Shown: one piece after another, positions 15,532 through 25,481 of the stretch
Position numbering within the stretch: the stretch's first letter is position 1
Layout: every line of letters begins with the position of its first letter
Assembly: GCA_024742355.1 (NCBI GenBank)
Contig: JANSYM010000010.1
Location: 118,958-182,957, forward strand
Source: Hyphomonadaceae bacterium
GTDB lineage: Bacteria; Pseudomonadota; Alphaproteobacteria; Caulobacterales; Hyphomonadaceae
Reading direction: 5' to 3'
DNA: 64,000 bases
Position numbers and translations under genes: made by a program
Notes under the pieces: model-generated
What the model saw: the letters and a program-made list of their open reading frames with translations, nothing else
What the model was told of the DNA's origin: nothing
The model's database searches: none

Positions 15532-17415
15532 TCAGGTGATGATGGCGCGCGTATCACCGTCGCGCTGAGTGACCCCGCTTTGGTCCAGATATTCAAGCAA
15601 AGGAACGATTGTCTTGCGATTGGTCTGCAATGTTGCGCGGGCTTCGCCAGTCGTGAACGTCTTGCCATCCGGGAAGGCGCCACGAAGGCGCTCGCGGGCA
15701 GCATTGATACTGGCTGAATGTAGAAGAATGTGTTGCTTCAGTGCGTGATTGAACAGGCGAACCGCGACCCCGTTCGCGATCAGCAATTCCACTATGTCAT
15801 CCCGTTGGAGTGAATTCGCGTCGGGGTCTAAAACAAGTGCCGGGCGCAGGCCGATGTCTGTAAGCCGTTGCGCCGCTTCGTCATAGGCGGCGCGTTGCGC
15901 GTCTGACATTGCAGCGATGGGGTCGTGATCGGGCAGCGCCACATCGGTCTCGCGCATCACGAGACGCCCGGTTTCCGCCAGGCTGCGCTCAACATGATCC
16001 AGCAATGAGGACGGCACGCGTCGAAGCGACCCGCGAATGGCTGAGATGGGATGATGGGGGCGGACAGGGCGAGCTTTGTGCAGATTTTCGAGCGCTGTGA
16101 GATAATCACGGGCGGTGTGTTCAATATCTGATTTTCGCAATGCCAGAGATTGGTCGACGATCTGAAAATCCGTCTTGAGCCTGGTCTGCAGGTCGGCGTT
16201 CGGAGCGCCTATCAGTCGAGCGACATCGTCGAGTTGAACCTCGCCGCGCCCGCGATCGGCGAGCGCGTGGGCCACCTTCTCAGGGTCGCTTTCATTTGCC
16301 GCTTCGAGAACGGACAGGTGTAGCGGCTTGTCGCGCCGGATCAGCTGCGCGACGGGATCGATGATCGTTGCCCCGCACAGCGTTTCAGCCGTCGCTGGAT
16401 TGCGCACGATGAGCCGTTGGCCTCGATACCCGACCTGTGGGTCCATGAAGACCAATTGGGCAAAGTGGGTATCGGCATGCCGAGACGGCTCGGAATAAAG
16501 CCGCACGCGCGCCGGGATGTGCGCGGTGCCGCTCATCACCATGACCTGCTGCATGTGTCGGAGCGGTAAGCGCGAGCCTGCAAGCGTGCGCAGGGCGACG
16601 TCAAACCGGGCGGATGGTGCAAACTTGTCTGGCGCGCAAATGACATCGCCTTTGTGAACCGACCCGCGATCCACGCCCCGTAGATTCAGTGCCACGCGGC
16701 TCCCCGCCTCGGCCACGACAACGGGCGCGCCGGCGACCTGTATCTCGCGCACCGTCGCGTCGATGCCTGAGGGGGCGATGATTGCTGGACTGTCCGTTTC
16801 TATCGATGCGCCGATCAAGGTTCCAGTGACGATTGTTCCCGCGCCCGCTGATGTGAAGACGCGATCAACCGGCAAGTAGAAACCGGGCAAGGCCGGGCGC
16901 GGGGTGGGGCTTTCGAAAACCGAATTCAGCGCCGACGCTAAGGCGTCTATTCCAGTGCTGTTCTGGGCTGAACAGAGGACGATCTGAGGCTCTGCGAACC
17001 CAATCTCTGACAGAAATGTTGCAATCTCATCGCGATGCAAATCGATTGTAGCCTCATCTGCCAGATCAGATTTGGTCAGGGCGACGATGACGGTGTCCAG
17101 GCCCATCGAGCGGGCGAGCTTCACATGCTCACGGGTTTGCGCCCCGATCCCTTCGACCGCGGAGACGGCCAACAGGACCGCCTCAACGCCGCTCAGCCCG
17201 GCGGCTGTTGTGCGCACAAAGTCAGCGTGGCCTGGCGTATCGATCAGATGCAGCATGCCGGATGGCGTCTCGAAATGCGCAAATCCGAGGGCGATTGTCA
17301 GCCCGCGCGCGCGTTCTTCGGCCAGCGTATCCGTGTCGGTGCCGGTCAGAGCTTTGACCAGCGCTGTTTTGCCGTGATCCACATGGCCGATGACGGCGAT
17401 GGTCTTGTCGGTCAT
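15532..17415 (-). CDS. selB: Selenocysteine-specific elongation factor SelB
   Basis: A 627-residue GTPase that brings Sec-tRNA to the ribosome at UGA codons preceding a SECIS hairpin. The N-terminus is EF-Tu-like, with the P-loop GHVDHGKT at 10-17, DTPGHADFV (G3) and TKSD (G4). Domains 2 and 3 follow (VDRVFTSAGAGTIVTGTL). The C-terminal 270 residues are the winged-helix region that binds the SECIS RNA. Length matches the family. The ATG overlaps the selA stop by four bases (ATGA), so the two are translationally coupled. The tRNA-Sec gene lies 55 bases beyond its stop. Confidence 0.96.
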   Translation of the reverse strand: MTDKTIAVIGHVDHGKTALVKALTGTDTDTLAEERARGLTIALGFAHFETPSGMLHLIDTPGHADFVRTTAAGLSGVEAVLLAVSAVEGIGAQTREHVKLARSMGLDTVIVALTKSDLADEATIDLHRDEIATFLSEIGFAEPQIVLCSAQNSTGIDALASALNSVFESPTPRPALPGFYLPVDRVFTSAGAGTIVTGTLIGASIETDSPAIIAPSGIDATVREIQVAGAPVVVAEAGSRVALNLRGVDRGSVHKGDVICAPDKFAPSARFDVALRTLAGSRLPLRHMQQVMVMSGTAHIPARVRLYSEPSRHADTHFAQLVFMDPQVGYRGQRLIVRNPATAETLCGATIIDPVAQLIRRDKPLHLSVLEAANESDPEKVAHALADRGRGEVQLDDVARLIGAPNADLQTRLKTDFQIVDQSLALRKSDIEHTARDYLTALENLHKARPVRPHHPISAIRGSLRRVPSSLLDHVERSLAETGRLVMRETDVALPDHDPIAAMSDAQRAAYDEAAQRLTDIGLRPALVLDPDANSLQRDDIVELLIANGVAVRLFNHALKQHILLHSASINAARERLRGAFPDGKTFTTGEARATLQTNRKTIVPLLEYLDQSGVTQRDGDTRAIIT

Positions 17416-18803
17416 TTGGGAGAGATCGCTCGCGCCGCCGCAATAATCATCGCGACTTCCTCCGCCGCCACAGCGCGCATATCCAGCAGGAACTGGTCCT
17501 GGGTGATGCGCCCGATAATTGGTGTTTCCGCTTTGCGAAATTGCTCAGCAAGCGCATCGACGGATGTATCTTCACGCGACAGCGCAATGGCGGCGCTGGG
17601 CAAATCCTGCTGCGGCAAAGACCCGGCGCCAGCGCGGGCCGTACTGGCTATTTGGACGGCGCGAAGTGAGGTCTCTTTCTGGATAGCCGTGCAGAGCTGA
17701 TTTGCACGATCCCGAATATGCTCGATTGGCTCTGCCAGCATTTGTAGGACTGGAATGCGCGCGATCGGTTCGTGCGGCGATTTGTAGAGCGCCAAGGTCG
17801 CGCGCAAGGCGGCGAGGGAGAGTTTGTCGATGCGCACCGCGCGCGCCATCGGGTGTTTCTTGATGCGGTCGATCAGAGCGCGGCGACCGGCAATAATCCC
17901 GGCTTGCGGACCGCCCAGCAGCTTGTCGCCAGAAAAGGTCACCAAGTCGACGCCTGCGGCGAGGACGTCGCGCACCACCGGGTCTTCGCGCAGTCCGTAT
18001 TTGGAAAGATCAATCAGCACGCCGCTACCGAGATCTTCCAGAAGGAATGTCCCGGTCTCGTGCGCGAGTTGCGCCAGTTCTTGCCGGTCCGGCGCCGAGG
18101 TGAATCCGACAATGGCATAATTGCTGGTATGGCTTTTGAGCAGCAGCGCTGTGTCGTCGCCAATCGCTTCGGCATAGTCGCGCAGATGCGTCTTGTTGGT
18201 TGTGCCGACTTCTTTCAGGACAGCGCCGCTCTGCGTGATCACGTCGGGCATGCGGAATGAGCCGCCAATCTCGACCAGTTCACCGCGTGAGGCGATGACC
18301 TGCTGTCCGCTGGCGAGTGCGCTGAGACAGGTCAGGATGGCCGCCGCGCAATTGTTCACTACCATCGCCGCTTCGGCGCCGGTCAGCTGGCAGATCAGAT
18401 CTTCGACATGCGCGTGCCGGGTGCCGCGTTTGCCATTGTCGAGCGCCAGTTCGAGTGACGAATAATGTGCGGCCACAGACTGCATCGCCTCAATCGCTTC
18501 CGGAGCGAGGCGGGCGCGGCCGAGATTTGTGTGAATGATGACGCCAGTAGCATTGATGGCGCGTTTCAGCGTCGGGGCCTTTGCCGCGTTCAGGTCGGTC
18601 GCGATTTCGTCGAACAGGCTCTGTTCTGAAATCACGCTGATCGATGCGCCGCCCGCCGCCATGATCTTGGCGCGGGCAATGTCGAGTTTCGCGCGAATGG
18701 CATTGGCGACATCTTCGCGTCCGTGTCTTGCGATAAGCCCGGCAGCGGCATCGCCCTCCAGCAATGTCTGAACTTTCGGCAGGCGTCTCAACTGATCTTG
18801 CAT
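17412..18803 (-). CDS. selA: L-seryl-tRNA(Sec) selenium transferase SelA
   Basis: A 463-residue PLP enzyme that converts seryl-tRNA(Sec) to selenocysteyl-tRNA using selenophosphate. The PLP lysine is K294 in TFSGDKLLGGPQAG. Other family blocks are INATGVIIHTNLGRA near 83-97 and the SELVEIGGSFRMP-type segment, here RGELVEIGGSFRMPD. Length is normal. It is the first gene of the selenium operon; the promoter must lie in the 167-base spacer shared with the divergent ketosynthase gene. Confidence 0.96.
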   Translation of the reverse strand: MQDQLRRLPKVQTLLEGDAAAGLIARHGREDVANAIRAKLDIARAKIMAAGGASISVISEQSLFDEIATDLNAAKAPTLKRAINATGVIIHTNLGRARLAPEAIEAMQSVAAHYSSLELALDNGKRGTRHAHVEDLICQLTGAEAAMVVNNCAAAILTCLSALASGQQVIASRGELVEIGGSFRMPDVITQSGAVLKEVGTTNKTHLRDYAEAIGDDTALLLKSHTSNYAIVGFTSAPDRQELAQLAHETGTFLLEDLGSGVLIDLSKYGLREDPVVRDVLAAGVDLVTFSGDKLLGGPQAGIIAGRRALIDRIKKHPMARAVRIDKLSLAALRATLALYKSPHEPIARIPVLQMLAEPIEHIRDRANQLCTAIQKETSLRAVQIASTARAGAGSLPQQDLPSAAIALSREDTSVDALAEQFRKAETPIIGRITQDQFLLDMRAVAAEEVAMIIAAARAISPK

Positions 18804-18970
18804 GCGCTATTGTTTCCGAACTGAGACCCGGGTGCAAGTTGGCGCGAGGGAGGGGGCGGGTGCGTTCTGTTGTAATTAGGTATTGAGCCTGATCTCGAAT
18901 AGCTTCTAGAGTTTCGCTTTATTCTATCATCTGCGGAGCTTTCGCAGGCCAAACCGGACGGACTTCTTCT

Positions 18971-20893
18971 ATGCGCTTACCAGTCATTGTCAGCATGGGC
19001 GGCGTGAATGCTGCCGGTCGCACCTCCGGGCACCAGGCCTATCGCCGCATGGTTCTGGACTCTCTGTCGGACGATCTTGCCACCGAGACGATTACGAGCC
19101 TGGCGGTGATGATGGGGCTGGTGAGCTCGAACGAGGCGGGTGACTATTTGGTCGCCGGCGATGAGTCGAGTGATGCCCTCACCGCAGCGCAAGTGGCCGG
19201 GCGTTTCAAGGATGCTGTTCTGGATGGCACACTGGTGCGACGAATCGAGCCGGAACGGTTTGATGTCGATGCGCTGTACTGGCAATCAAGCGCCGCCCTG
19301 TCCCCGCTTTCGGACGGGGGGGAGGACACCATCCGCGTCCTCGCTGACAAATCTGCCATCCCGGCTCCCGTGCCCGAGACGTGGACGGTCGAGCCGCATG
19401 ATGAGGACCGTGTCCAGGTCACCATTCAGGGCGACCTCAACGTTTTCCTGTCCAATGTCAGGGAATTTCCGGTCAAGGCGGCGGGGCAATTGCCGCGTGG
19501 TTTTGAAATGGCTAGCCTGTACAATTCCCGGTTTCAGCCACGGGGGCTGCAAATGGCCTTGTTCGGCGCGACGGATGCGTTGCGGTCGCTGGGCATCGAC
19601 TGGGACGACGTGCTGGCCTGTATCGAGCCGGACGAGGTCGGCGTCTATTCCAGCAGCGGCTTCGGGCAGATGGACAAGGAAGGCTATGGCGGCATGCACC
19701 AGGCCCGCATGATGGGCCAACGTGTGACCGCGAAATCCCTGGTCATGGGCATCAATTCCATGCCCACCGATTTCATCAATGCCTATGTCCTGTCCAATGT
19801 CGGGATTGCCAGCAGCGCTGTCGCCGCCTGCGCGACCTTCTTGTCCAATCTGCGCCATGCCGTCGCCGATATTCAGTCCGGCAAGGTGCGCATCGCCATG
19901 GTCGGCAATAGTGAAGCGCCGGTTGTGCCGGAAATCATGGACGGATTTGGGACGATGGGGGCACTCGCGACCGATGACAACATGACCAAGATCTATGGCG
20001 ATGGTGAGATCGACTATCGCCGCGCCAGCCGCCCGTTTGGCAATAATTGCGGCTTCACGATCGGCGAAGCGAGCCAGTATTTCATTCTCATGGACGACGC
20101 CCTGGCGCTGGAACTCGGCGCGCCTTGCCTCGGATCAATCACCGATGTGTTTGTCGATGCGGATGGCACCAAGAAATCCATCACCGCGCCGGGGCCTGGC
20201 AATCATATCTCTATGGCCAAGGCGGTGGCGGCAGCCGCTGCTGTGGCGGGGCGTGAGGCCGTCCAGGCGCGCAGTTTCATCCTCGCGCACGGCTCAAGCA
20301 CACCGCAAAACCGGGTGACTGAGTCTCAGATATTCGATCAGGTCGCTGGCGCCTTCGGCATACAGGACTGGCCGTTGATCGCGGTGAAAGCCTATCTCGG
20401 CCATACCATCGCGCCGGCTAGCGGCGACCAGCTGGCGACGGCGCTGGGCTGTTTCGAGCACGGCATCTTGCCCGGCATACCGACATTGGATGGTGTCGCG
20501 GATGATGTGCACCATGAACGCCTGGCACTTGGCCCGGCCCACCAGGTGCGTGATCCGAGCGAACTGGACGTCGCCATCCTCAACTCCAAGGGCTTTGGCG
20601 GCAATAATGCATCAGCCGTGATCCTGTCGCCGGGCAAGACCGAAGCCATGTTGGAAAAGCGCCATGGCAAGGAGGCCTTTGCCGCCTATGCAGCCCGTCG
20701 CGAAAATGCCCTCGCGCAGTCAAAGGCCTATCTGGAGCGCGCCGATCGCGGTGACTATGCTCCGATCTATCGCTTCGGCGAGGAAGTGATTTCCGACGCG
20801 GATGTCCTCATGACCGACAAAGCCATCTCCCTGAAAGGAGCTGGCAATCCGATCACTCTGCCGAGTGACAATCCGTACGCTGACATGACCTGA
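18971..20893 (+). CDS. Beta-ketoacyl-ACP synthase, FabY-like
   Basis: A 640-residue condensing enzyme. The thiolase-fold active sites are visible: the nucleophile in SAVAACATFLSNL, the first histidine in AHGSSTPQN, and the second in KAYLGHTIAPASGDQ, followed by the LNSKGFGGNNAS glycine-rich C-terminus. FabB and FabF are about 410 residues; the extra length, spread over an N-terminal extension and insertions, matches the FabY class of Pseudomonas aeruginosa, which starts fatty acid synthesis. FabY is therefore the best guess rather than a polyketide synthase module. It is divergent from selA and convergent with the RND genes. Confidence 0.82.
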   Translation: MRLPVIVSMGGVNAAGRTSGHQAYRRMVLDSLSDDLATETITSLAVMMGLVSSNEAGDYLVAGDESSDALTAAQVAGRFKDAVLDGTLVRRIEPERFDVDALYWQSSAALSPLSDGGEDTIRVLADKSAIPAPVPETWTVEPHDEDRVQVTIQGDLNVFLSNVREFPVKAAGQLPRGFEMASLYNSRFQPRGLQMALFGATDALRSLGIDWDDVLACIEPDEVGVYSSSGFGQMDKEGYGGMHQARMMGQRVTAKSLVMGINSMPTDFINAYVLSNVGIASSAVAACATFLSNLRHAVADIQSGKVRIAMVGNSEAPVVPEIMDGFGTMGALATDDNMTKIYGDGEIDYRRASRPFGNNCGFTIGEASQYFILMDDALALELGAPCLGSITDVFVDADGTKKSITAPGPGNHISMAKAVAAAAAVAGREAVQARSFILAHGSSTPQNRVTESQIFDQVAGAFGIQDWPLIAVKAYLGHTIAPASGDQLATALGCFEHGILPGIPTLDGVADDVHHERLALGPAHQVRDPSELDVAILNSKGFGGNNASAVILSPGKTEAMLEKRHGKEAFAAYAARRENALAQSKAYLERADRGDYAPIYRFGEEVISDADVLMTDKAISLKGAGNPITLPSDNPYADMT

Positions 20894-20912
20894 CGGTCTG
20901 ATCTGGTTGGCT

Positions 20913-23900
20913 TTACTCCGCTGCCGGTCGGATATCCGGCTCGGGGTCGGCCCAGCCTTTGTCTTCGATCTCGGACGCGTGGGCTTGCGTCGCTTCATCG
21001 CGTCCGAGGATGCGATTGATCATCCGGTCCCGCCAACGGCCAATCTTGGCCGGAGCGGCAAGCCAGACGGGGGTTACGATCAGCGTCAGCATGGTCGAGA
21101 AACCAAGTCCGAAGACCACAGCCGTCGCCAGCGGCACCCACCATTCCGCGGTCACGCCGCCAAATGAGATTGCACCTTTGATGAAGCTCACATTCATCAT
21201 GAACACCATTGGCAGCAGGCCGCAAATGGTTGTCAGGGTGGTCAACAGGATCGGGCGTATGCGCTGCGCCGCGGCGGCGACCGAGGCCTCTTCGCTGGAG
21301 CGTCCATCGCGCTTCAGGCGCTGATAGGTGTCGATCAAAACGATATTATTGTTCACCACGATCCCCGCCAGTGCGACAATCCCGGTGCCGATCATCAGCG
21401 TCGAGATGTAAGGCAGAATCAGCTGAATGCCGATCAACACGCCCGCCGTCGACAGGACAACGGCTGAGAGGGTGAGCAGCACGTGGTAGAAATTGTTGAA
21501 CTCCCACAGCAGGATGATGCCCATCAGGAACAAGGCGGACAGTGCCGCAATTTGGAAGAAGGCCGCTGCTTCGGCGGCGTCTTCGTCAGCGCCTTCGAAC
21601 TGCACATCGACAGCCGGGTTGAGATTGGCCTTCGCCAGCCAGTCCTTGATCTCGGCAACCTTGGCGGCGCCTTCGCCCTGCACGACCGCATTGGCGCGCA
21701 CCAGGATCAGGCGCTTGCCGTCACGGCGTTCAATCTTGCTGACTTTTTGTGCGGGAACACGCGTCACGAATTGCGACAGCGGGACCTGTCCGCCTGGCGT
21801 CGCGATGCGCAGCCGGTCGAGGGTCTGAACGCTGCGTTCGCCTTCTGGCAGGCGGACACGAATGTCGATCTCGTCGAGCGCGTCATCTGGCCGGTAACGT
21901 CCGACCAGGATGCCATTGGTGACCAATTGCACGGCCGCACCGACCTGGCTGACATCAATCCCGAACTTGCCGGCTTGGGCGCGATCAACTTCGAGCTGGT
22001 ACTCAATGCCGGGCAGAGGACGGCTGTCTTCGACTTCGCGGAGACCGTCCATGCTGTCAACGAAACCGCGAACCTGCGCAGCGACTTCCAGCAATGCCTG
22101 GCCATCATTTGAACGAATGGCGATTTGAACGTCCTTACCGACGGGCGGTCCCTGTTCCAGCTTCTGCACTTCGGTGCGGACACCCGGAACGCCGACCAGG
22201 GCGTCACGGATATTCTGCTCGGTGACACGACCATCATAACCGGCGTCGCGGTCCATCAGGTTGATCAGAACCCGCCCGATTGTGTCTTGTGGAGGCGAAC
22301 CCACGCCGTCAAAATTGAATGAGCCGGAGCCCTCACTGCCCGAAGTCGAGGCCATGGATTCGATGCCGTCGAGTGGCAGCAAGCGGTCGACCACGCGATC
22401 GACGATGACGTATTCTTCGTCTGCTGACAGGTTTCCCTGAGCCTGGACAAAGACGTAAAGCTGCTCTGGCTCGACATCGAGGAAGAGCTCGGACTTGTGC
22501 TCGGTTGCGCCAAACCACATGAAGATTGCGACGATGACGCCAACAGCGCCGCCAGTGACCATGAAGGGGCGCTTGATCAGCTCATTGGTGGCGCGTGCAT
22601 AGCGGCCAAACCAGCCTGGTGCTTCGAGTGGGTCGCCGCCGACGCCAGACACTTCGACCAGGCCATCATTGGTGTCCTTGGTCCCGCGTCCACCGAGGAC
22701 CGAGCCGAGCACCGGCAGAAAGATCAGCGCCATGACCAGAGAGGCGACGAGCACGAAGATCAAGGTGATTGGCAGATAAGACATGAACTTGCCGACCAGG
22801 CTGTCCCAGAACAGGAAGGGGAAGAAGGCGGCGAGCGTCGTTGCCGAAGATGCAACAATCGGCCAGAACATGCGTTTGGCGGCCATCGCATAGGCCTGCT
22901 TTCGGTCGAGTCCTTCGGCCATTTTCCGGTCCGCATACTCGACAACGACAATGGCGCCATCGACCAGAATGCCGACGGCGATCACCATGCCGAACATGAC
23001 CATCATATTGATCGTGTAGCCAAACATGCCGAGCATCAAAAACGCCATGACGAACGAGCCGGGAATGGCGAGACCGACCATCGCGGCGGAGCGCAGGCCG
23101 AGCGCCGCGACGACAATGATCATGACCAAAACCACCGCCACGGCGATGGATGATTGTAACTGTCCGAGCTGACTGTCGATCATCTCAGACATGTCAGAAG
23201 TCAGGGTGACGCCGACAGTGTCCGGCCACCGTGCCTTGTGGACGTCGACGATTTCCTGAACTTCGGCAACCGTATCGAGAATGTTGGCGCCGGTGCGTTT
23301 GACGATCTGGATCGAGACGGCGGGCTGGCCGTCGAACTTGGCGTATTGTTCGCGGTCCTTGAAGGTGCGCCGAACGGTCGAAACATCGGCCAGTGTGATC
23401 GAACTGTCGCCTTGCGATTTGACCGGCAGATCAAACGCGTCCTGCGCGGTTTTGATCAGGCCGGGGACTTTGACCGGGAACCGGCCTTCGCCCATGTCGA
23501 TGCGCCCAGCTGGAACCAGTCTATTATTATTGGCAACGGCTGCGAAGATTTCCTGATAGGAGAGGTTATAGGCTTCGAGCTTGGCAGGATCGACGACGAT
23601 TTCGAGCACTTCCTCGCGATCACCTTGCAGCCGCGCTTCAAGCACGCCTTCAAGACCCTCCAGCTCTTCCTGCAATTCCTGACCGATCTTGTAGAGGCCG
23701 CGTTCAGGTGCATCGCCATACAGGTTGATGTTGAGAATGGGGAACAGGGCTGCATTGATCTCGGTGATAATCGGCTCGCGCGCTTCTTCCGGGAATTCGC
23801 GCTGGGCCAGATCGACTTTTTCCTGGACGTCCAGAACCGCCTGATCCTGATCGAAGGAGACATCAAACTCAATGATGATCTGGCCTGCGCCTTCGAGCGC

Positions 23901-24152
23901 AAACGAGTCGATCTGTTTGACCCCTTCAATGCTCTTGATCTCGGTTTCGACCGGGCGAACGAGCAAGCGTTCAGCGTCTTCCGGCGACACGCCTTCCAGC
24001 GGAATGGTCACGCCCACAAACGGGATCGGAACATCCGGGTCGGCTTCTTTTGGCAGGTTGATATAGGTGGCTGTGCCGGCAATCAGCGCGACCAGCAAAA
24101 TGGCGAGCACCATACGCGCGCGATCAATGGCACCATCGATGAGAGCGTTCAT
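20913..24152 (-). CDS. RND efflux transporter, inner-membrane permease
   Basis: A 1079-residue AcrB/MexB-type proton-driven pump of the inner membrane. It has the usual duplicated plan: TM1 at the N-terminus (MVLAILLVALIAGTA), a large periplasmic loop with the PVETEIKSIEGV pore-domain start, TM2-6 from about 335, TM7 after about 525, a second periplasmic loop, and TM8-12 near the end. The GMVIAVGILVDGAIVVVE segment is the conserved TM4 proton-relay helix carrying an aspartate. The start is four bases downstream of the membrane fusion protein stop, so the two form an operon. No outer-membrane factor is encoded alongside. The substrate is not predictable. Confidence 0.93.
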   Translation of the reverse strand: MNALIDGAIDRARMVLAILLVALIAGTATYINLPKEADPDVPIPFVGVTIPLEGVSPEDAERLLVRPVETEIKSIEGVKQIDSFALEGAGQIIIEFDVSFDQDQAVLDVQEKVDLAQREFPEEAREPIITEINAALFPILNINLYGDAPERGLYKIGQELQEELEGLEGVLEARLQGDREEVLEIVVDPAKLEAYNLSYQEIFAAVANNNRLVPAGRIDMGEGRFPVKVPGLIKTAQDAFDLPVKSQGDSSITLADVSTVRRTFKDREQYAKFDGQPAVSIQIVKRTGANILDTVAEVQEIVDVHKARWPDTVGVTLTSDMSEMIDSQLGQLQSSIAVAVVLVMIIVVAALGLRSAAMVGLAIPGSFVMAFLMLGMFGYTINMMVMFGMVIAVGILVDGAIVVVEYADRKMAEGLDRKQAYAMAAKRMFWPIVASSATTLAAFFPFLFWDSLVGKFMSYLPITLIFVLVASLVMALIFLPVLGSVLGGRGTKDTNDGLVEVSGVGGDPLEAPGWFGRYARATNELIKRPFMVTGGAVGVIVAIFMWFGATEHKSELFLDVEPEQLYVFVQAQGNLSADEEYVIVDRVVDRLLPLDGIESMASTSGSEGSGSFNFDGVGSPPQDTIGRVLINLMDRDAGYDGRVTEQNIRDALVGVPGVRTEVQKLEQGPPVGKDVQIAIRSNDGQALLEVAAQVRGFVDSMDGLREVEDSRPLPGIEYQLEVDRAQAGKFGIDVSQVGAAVQLVTNGILVGRYRPDDALDEIDIRVRLPEGERSVQTLDRLRIATPGGQVPLSQFVTRVPAQKVSKIERRDGKRLILVRANAVVQGEGAAKVAEIKDWLAKANLNPAVDVQFEGADEDAAEAAAFFQIAALSALFLMGIILLWEFNNFYHVLLTLSAVVLSTAGVLIGIQLILPYISTLMIGTGIVALAGIVVNNNIVLIDTYQRLKRDGRSSEEASVAAAAQRIRPILLTTLTTICGLLPMVFMMNVSFIKGAISFGGVTAEWWVPLATAVVFGLGFSTMLTLIVTPVWLAAPAKIGRWRDRMINRILGRDEATQAHASEIEDKGWADPEPDIRPAAE

Positions 24153-24155
24153 GGC

Positions 24156-25244
24156 CTAGCGCTCCGTTCCGCGTTGCGGGCTGACTTTGACGCCTTCACG
24201 CAGGAAGTCCTGTCCGGCTGTCAGAAGGCGAGCGCCTTCTGGGATGCCAGTCACCCAAATGCCATCCGGCGCATCGTCGACGACGCTGACCTCAGTGAAC
24301 TGAACCGTGTCAGACGCATCGACAAAGCGGACGCCAACGCGGCCATCATCATGCAGGACCAGCGAAGCCGGGGTCATCAGCACGGCAGGCGCATCGCCCA
24401 GACCGACGCGTACCGAGGCGGTCAGGCCTGCGGCGATGGCATTGTCCGGATTGGGTATTTCAATCTCGACCCGGAACGTGCGCGTCTGCGCGCTAGCCGT
24501 GCGGGCGATGTAGCGGACGCGGCCGGTCGTCTGAATACCGGTTGCAAGCTCAACATCAACCGGCGTTTCGGGATTGATCGCGGTCAGCTGGTTTTCAGTT
24601 GCGTCAACGGCAACAATGATCGGATCGAGGTCGACGACACGGCCACAAGCGGCGCCAACAGAGAGGAAGTCGCCGCGTTCGGCCAGGCGCGTTTCGAACA
24701 CGCCGTCAAATGGCGCGGTGATGCGCGTCTTGTTGATTTCGATCTTCGCGGCCGCGAGGCCAGCTTCGGCGCGGTCGAGGACAGCCTTGGCCGCCGCCGC
24801 ATTGTTCGATGTCGTCCAGCCTTTTTCTTCGAGCTGCCGGGCAGCGTCGTAATCCAGCTGCGCTGAGGCGACACTGGCTTCGGCCTCGGCAATGCGCGCG
24901 GCGCGGCTTTCCACGTCCAGACCACAAAGCACTGTTCCGCGCGACACAGCCTGGCCTTCGGCGATGCGCGCATTGATGACCGTGCCCATGGTCTCGGACC
25001 GTACGGTGACCTCTCGGTCCGGTTCTGTGCTGCCTTTCAGAGTGGCGAAGATCGTGTGTAGCTCTGTTCGCGCGGATGTCACGATGACCTGCGGAACAGC
25101 GCGCTCAGTCGAGGCGTCGGCGACGCTGTCTGCCGAGGCGGGCTCTTCTACCGGCGTGCGAAAAACCGCACTGCCGACGAAGTAAATCAGGAGCGCCAGC
25201 AAGATAAACCCTGCTATGCGGACGGAGGTGGGCATGGATGGCAT
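24156..25244 (-). CDS. RND efflux membrane fusion protein
   Basis: A 362-residue periplasmic adaptor of the HlyD/AcrA type. A single N-terminal membrane helix (IAGFILLALLIYFVG) anchors it; then come a barrel-sandwich/lipoyl part (VINARIAEGQAVSRG), a helical hairpin around 105-145 (EAEASVASAQLDYDAARQL), the second lipoyl half (ITAPFDGVFETRLAERGD) and beta-barrel domains. It is the first gene of the pair with the permease. A perfect dyad 143 bases upstream is a candidate operator. The ATG at 25235 is an alternative start; neither has a strong ribosome-binding site. Confidence 0.9.
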   Translation of the reverse strand: MPSMPTSVRIAGFILLALLIYFVGSAVFRTPVEEPASADSVADASTERAVPQVIVTSARTELHTIFATLKGSTEPDREVTVRSETMGTVINARIAEGQAVSRGTVLCGLDVESRAARIAEAEASVASAQLDYDAARQLEEKGWTTSNNAAAAKAVLDRAEAGLAAAKIEINKTRITAPFDGVFETRLAERGDFLSVGAACGRVVDLDPIIVAVDATENQLTAINPETPVDVELATGIQTTGRVRYIARTASAQTRTFRVEIEIPNPDNAIAAGLTASVRVGLGDAPAVLMTPASLVLHDDGRVGVRFVDASDTVQFTEVSVVDDAPDGIWVTGIPEGARLLTAGQDFLREGVKVSPQRGTER

Positions 25245-25386
25245 CGGGAGGAAGCTCTTTTATATAGATGCGCTGGCGCGCACTTGGCCTTTGGAAACGG
25301 GTGTTAACCCTAATAGCGGCCAGAGATTTCCATCCCGAAAAATCTGGGCGCGATTTTGGGTGAACGGATAAACATATAGTTCACTT

Positions 25387-25410
25387 TTCAGGGAATTATT
25401 AGTCCCTGAA
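25387..25410. promoter_or_regulatory. 8-bp dyad upstream of the efflux operon
   Basis: TTCAGGGA (25387-25394) and TCCCTGAA (25403-25410) are perfect inverted arms eight bases apart, in a 237-base spacer between the acyl-CoA synthetase and the efflux operon. Neither strand has a T-run after it, so an operator is likelier than a terminator. A related dyad lies before the flavin reductase at 59471-59488. Confidence 0.45.
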
Positions 25411-25481
25411 GTGTCGCGCGACGATTTAGGCCGCGTTTGCGTGTTTTCGCGACCATTGGAATGTGAACTCGATGATGGCTG

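Noticed and set aside
23238..24866. A 542-codon plus-strand frame across the RND permease and fusion protein genes
   Set aside because: It is antisense to two clearly conserved efflux proteins in a register that GC-rich codon use keeps open, and its translation matches no family.
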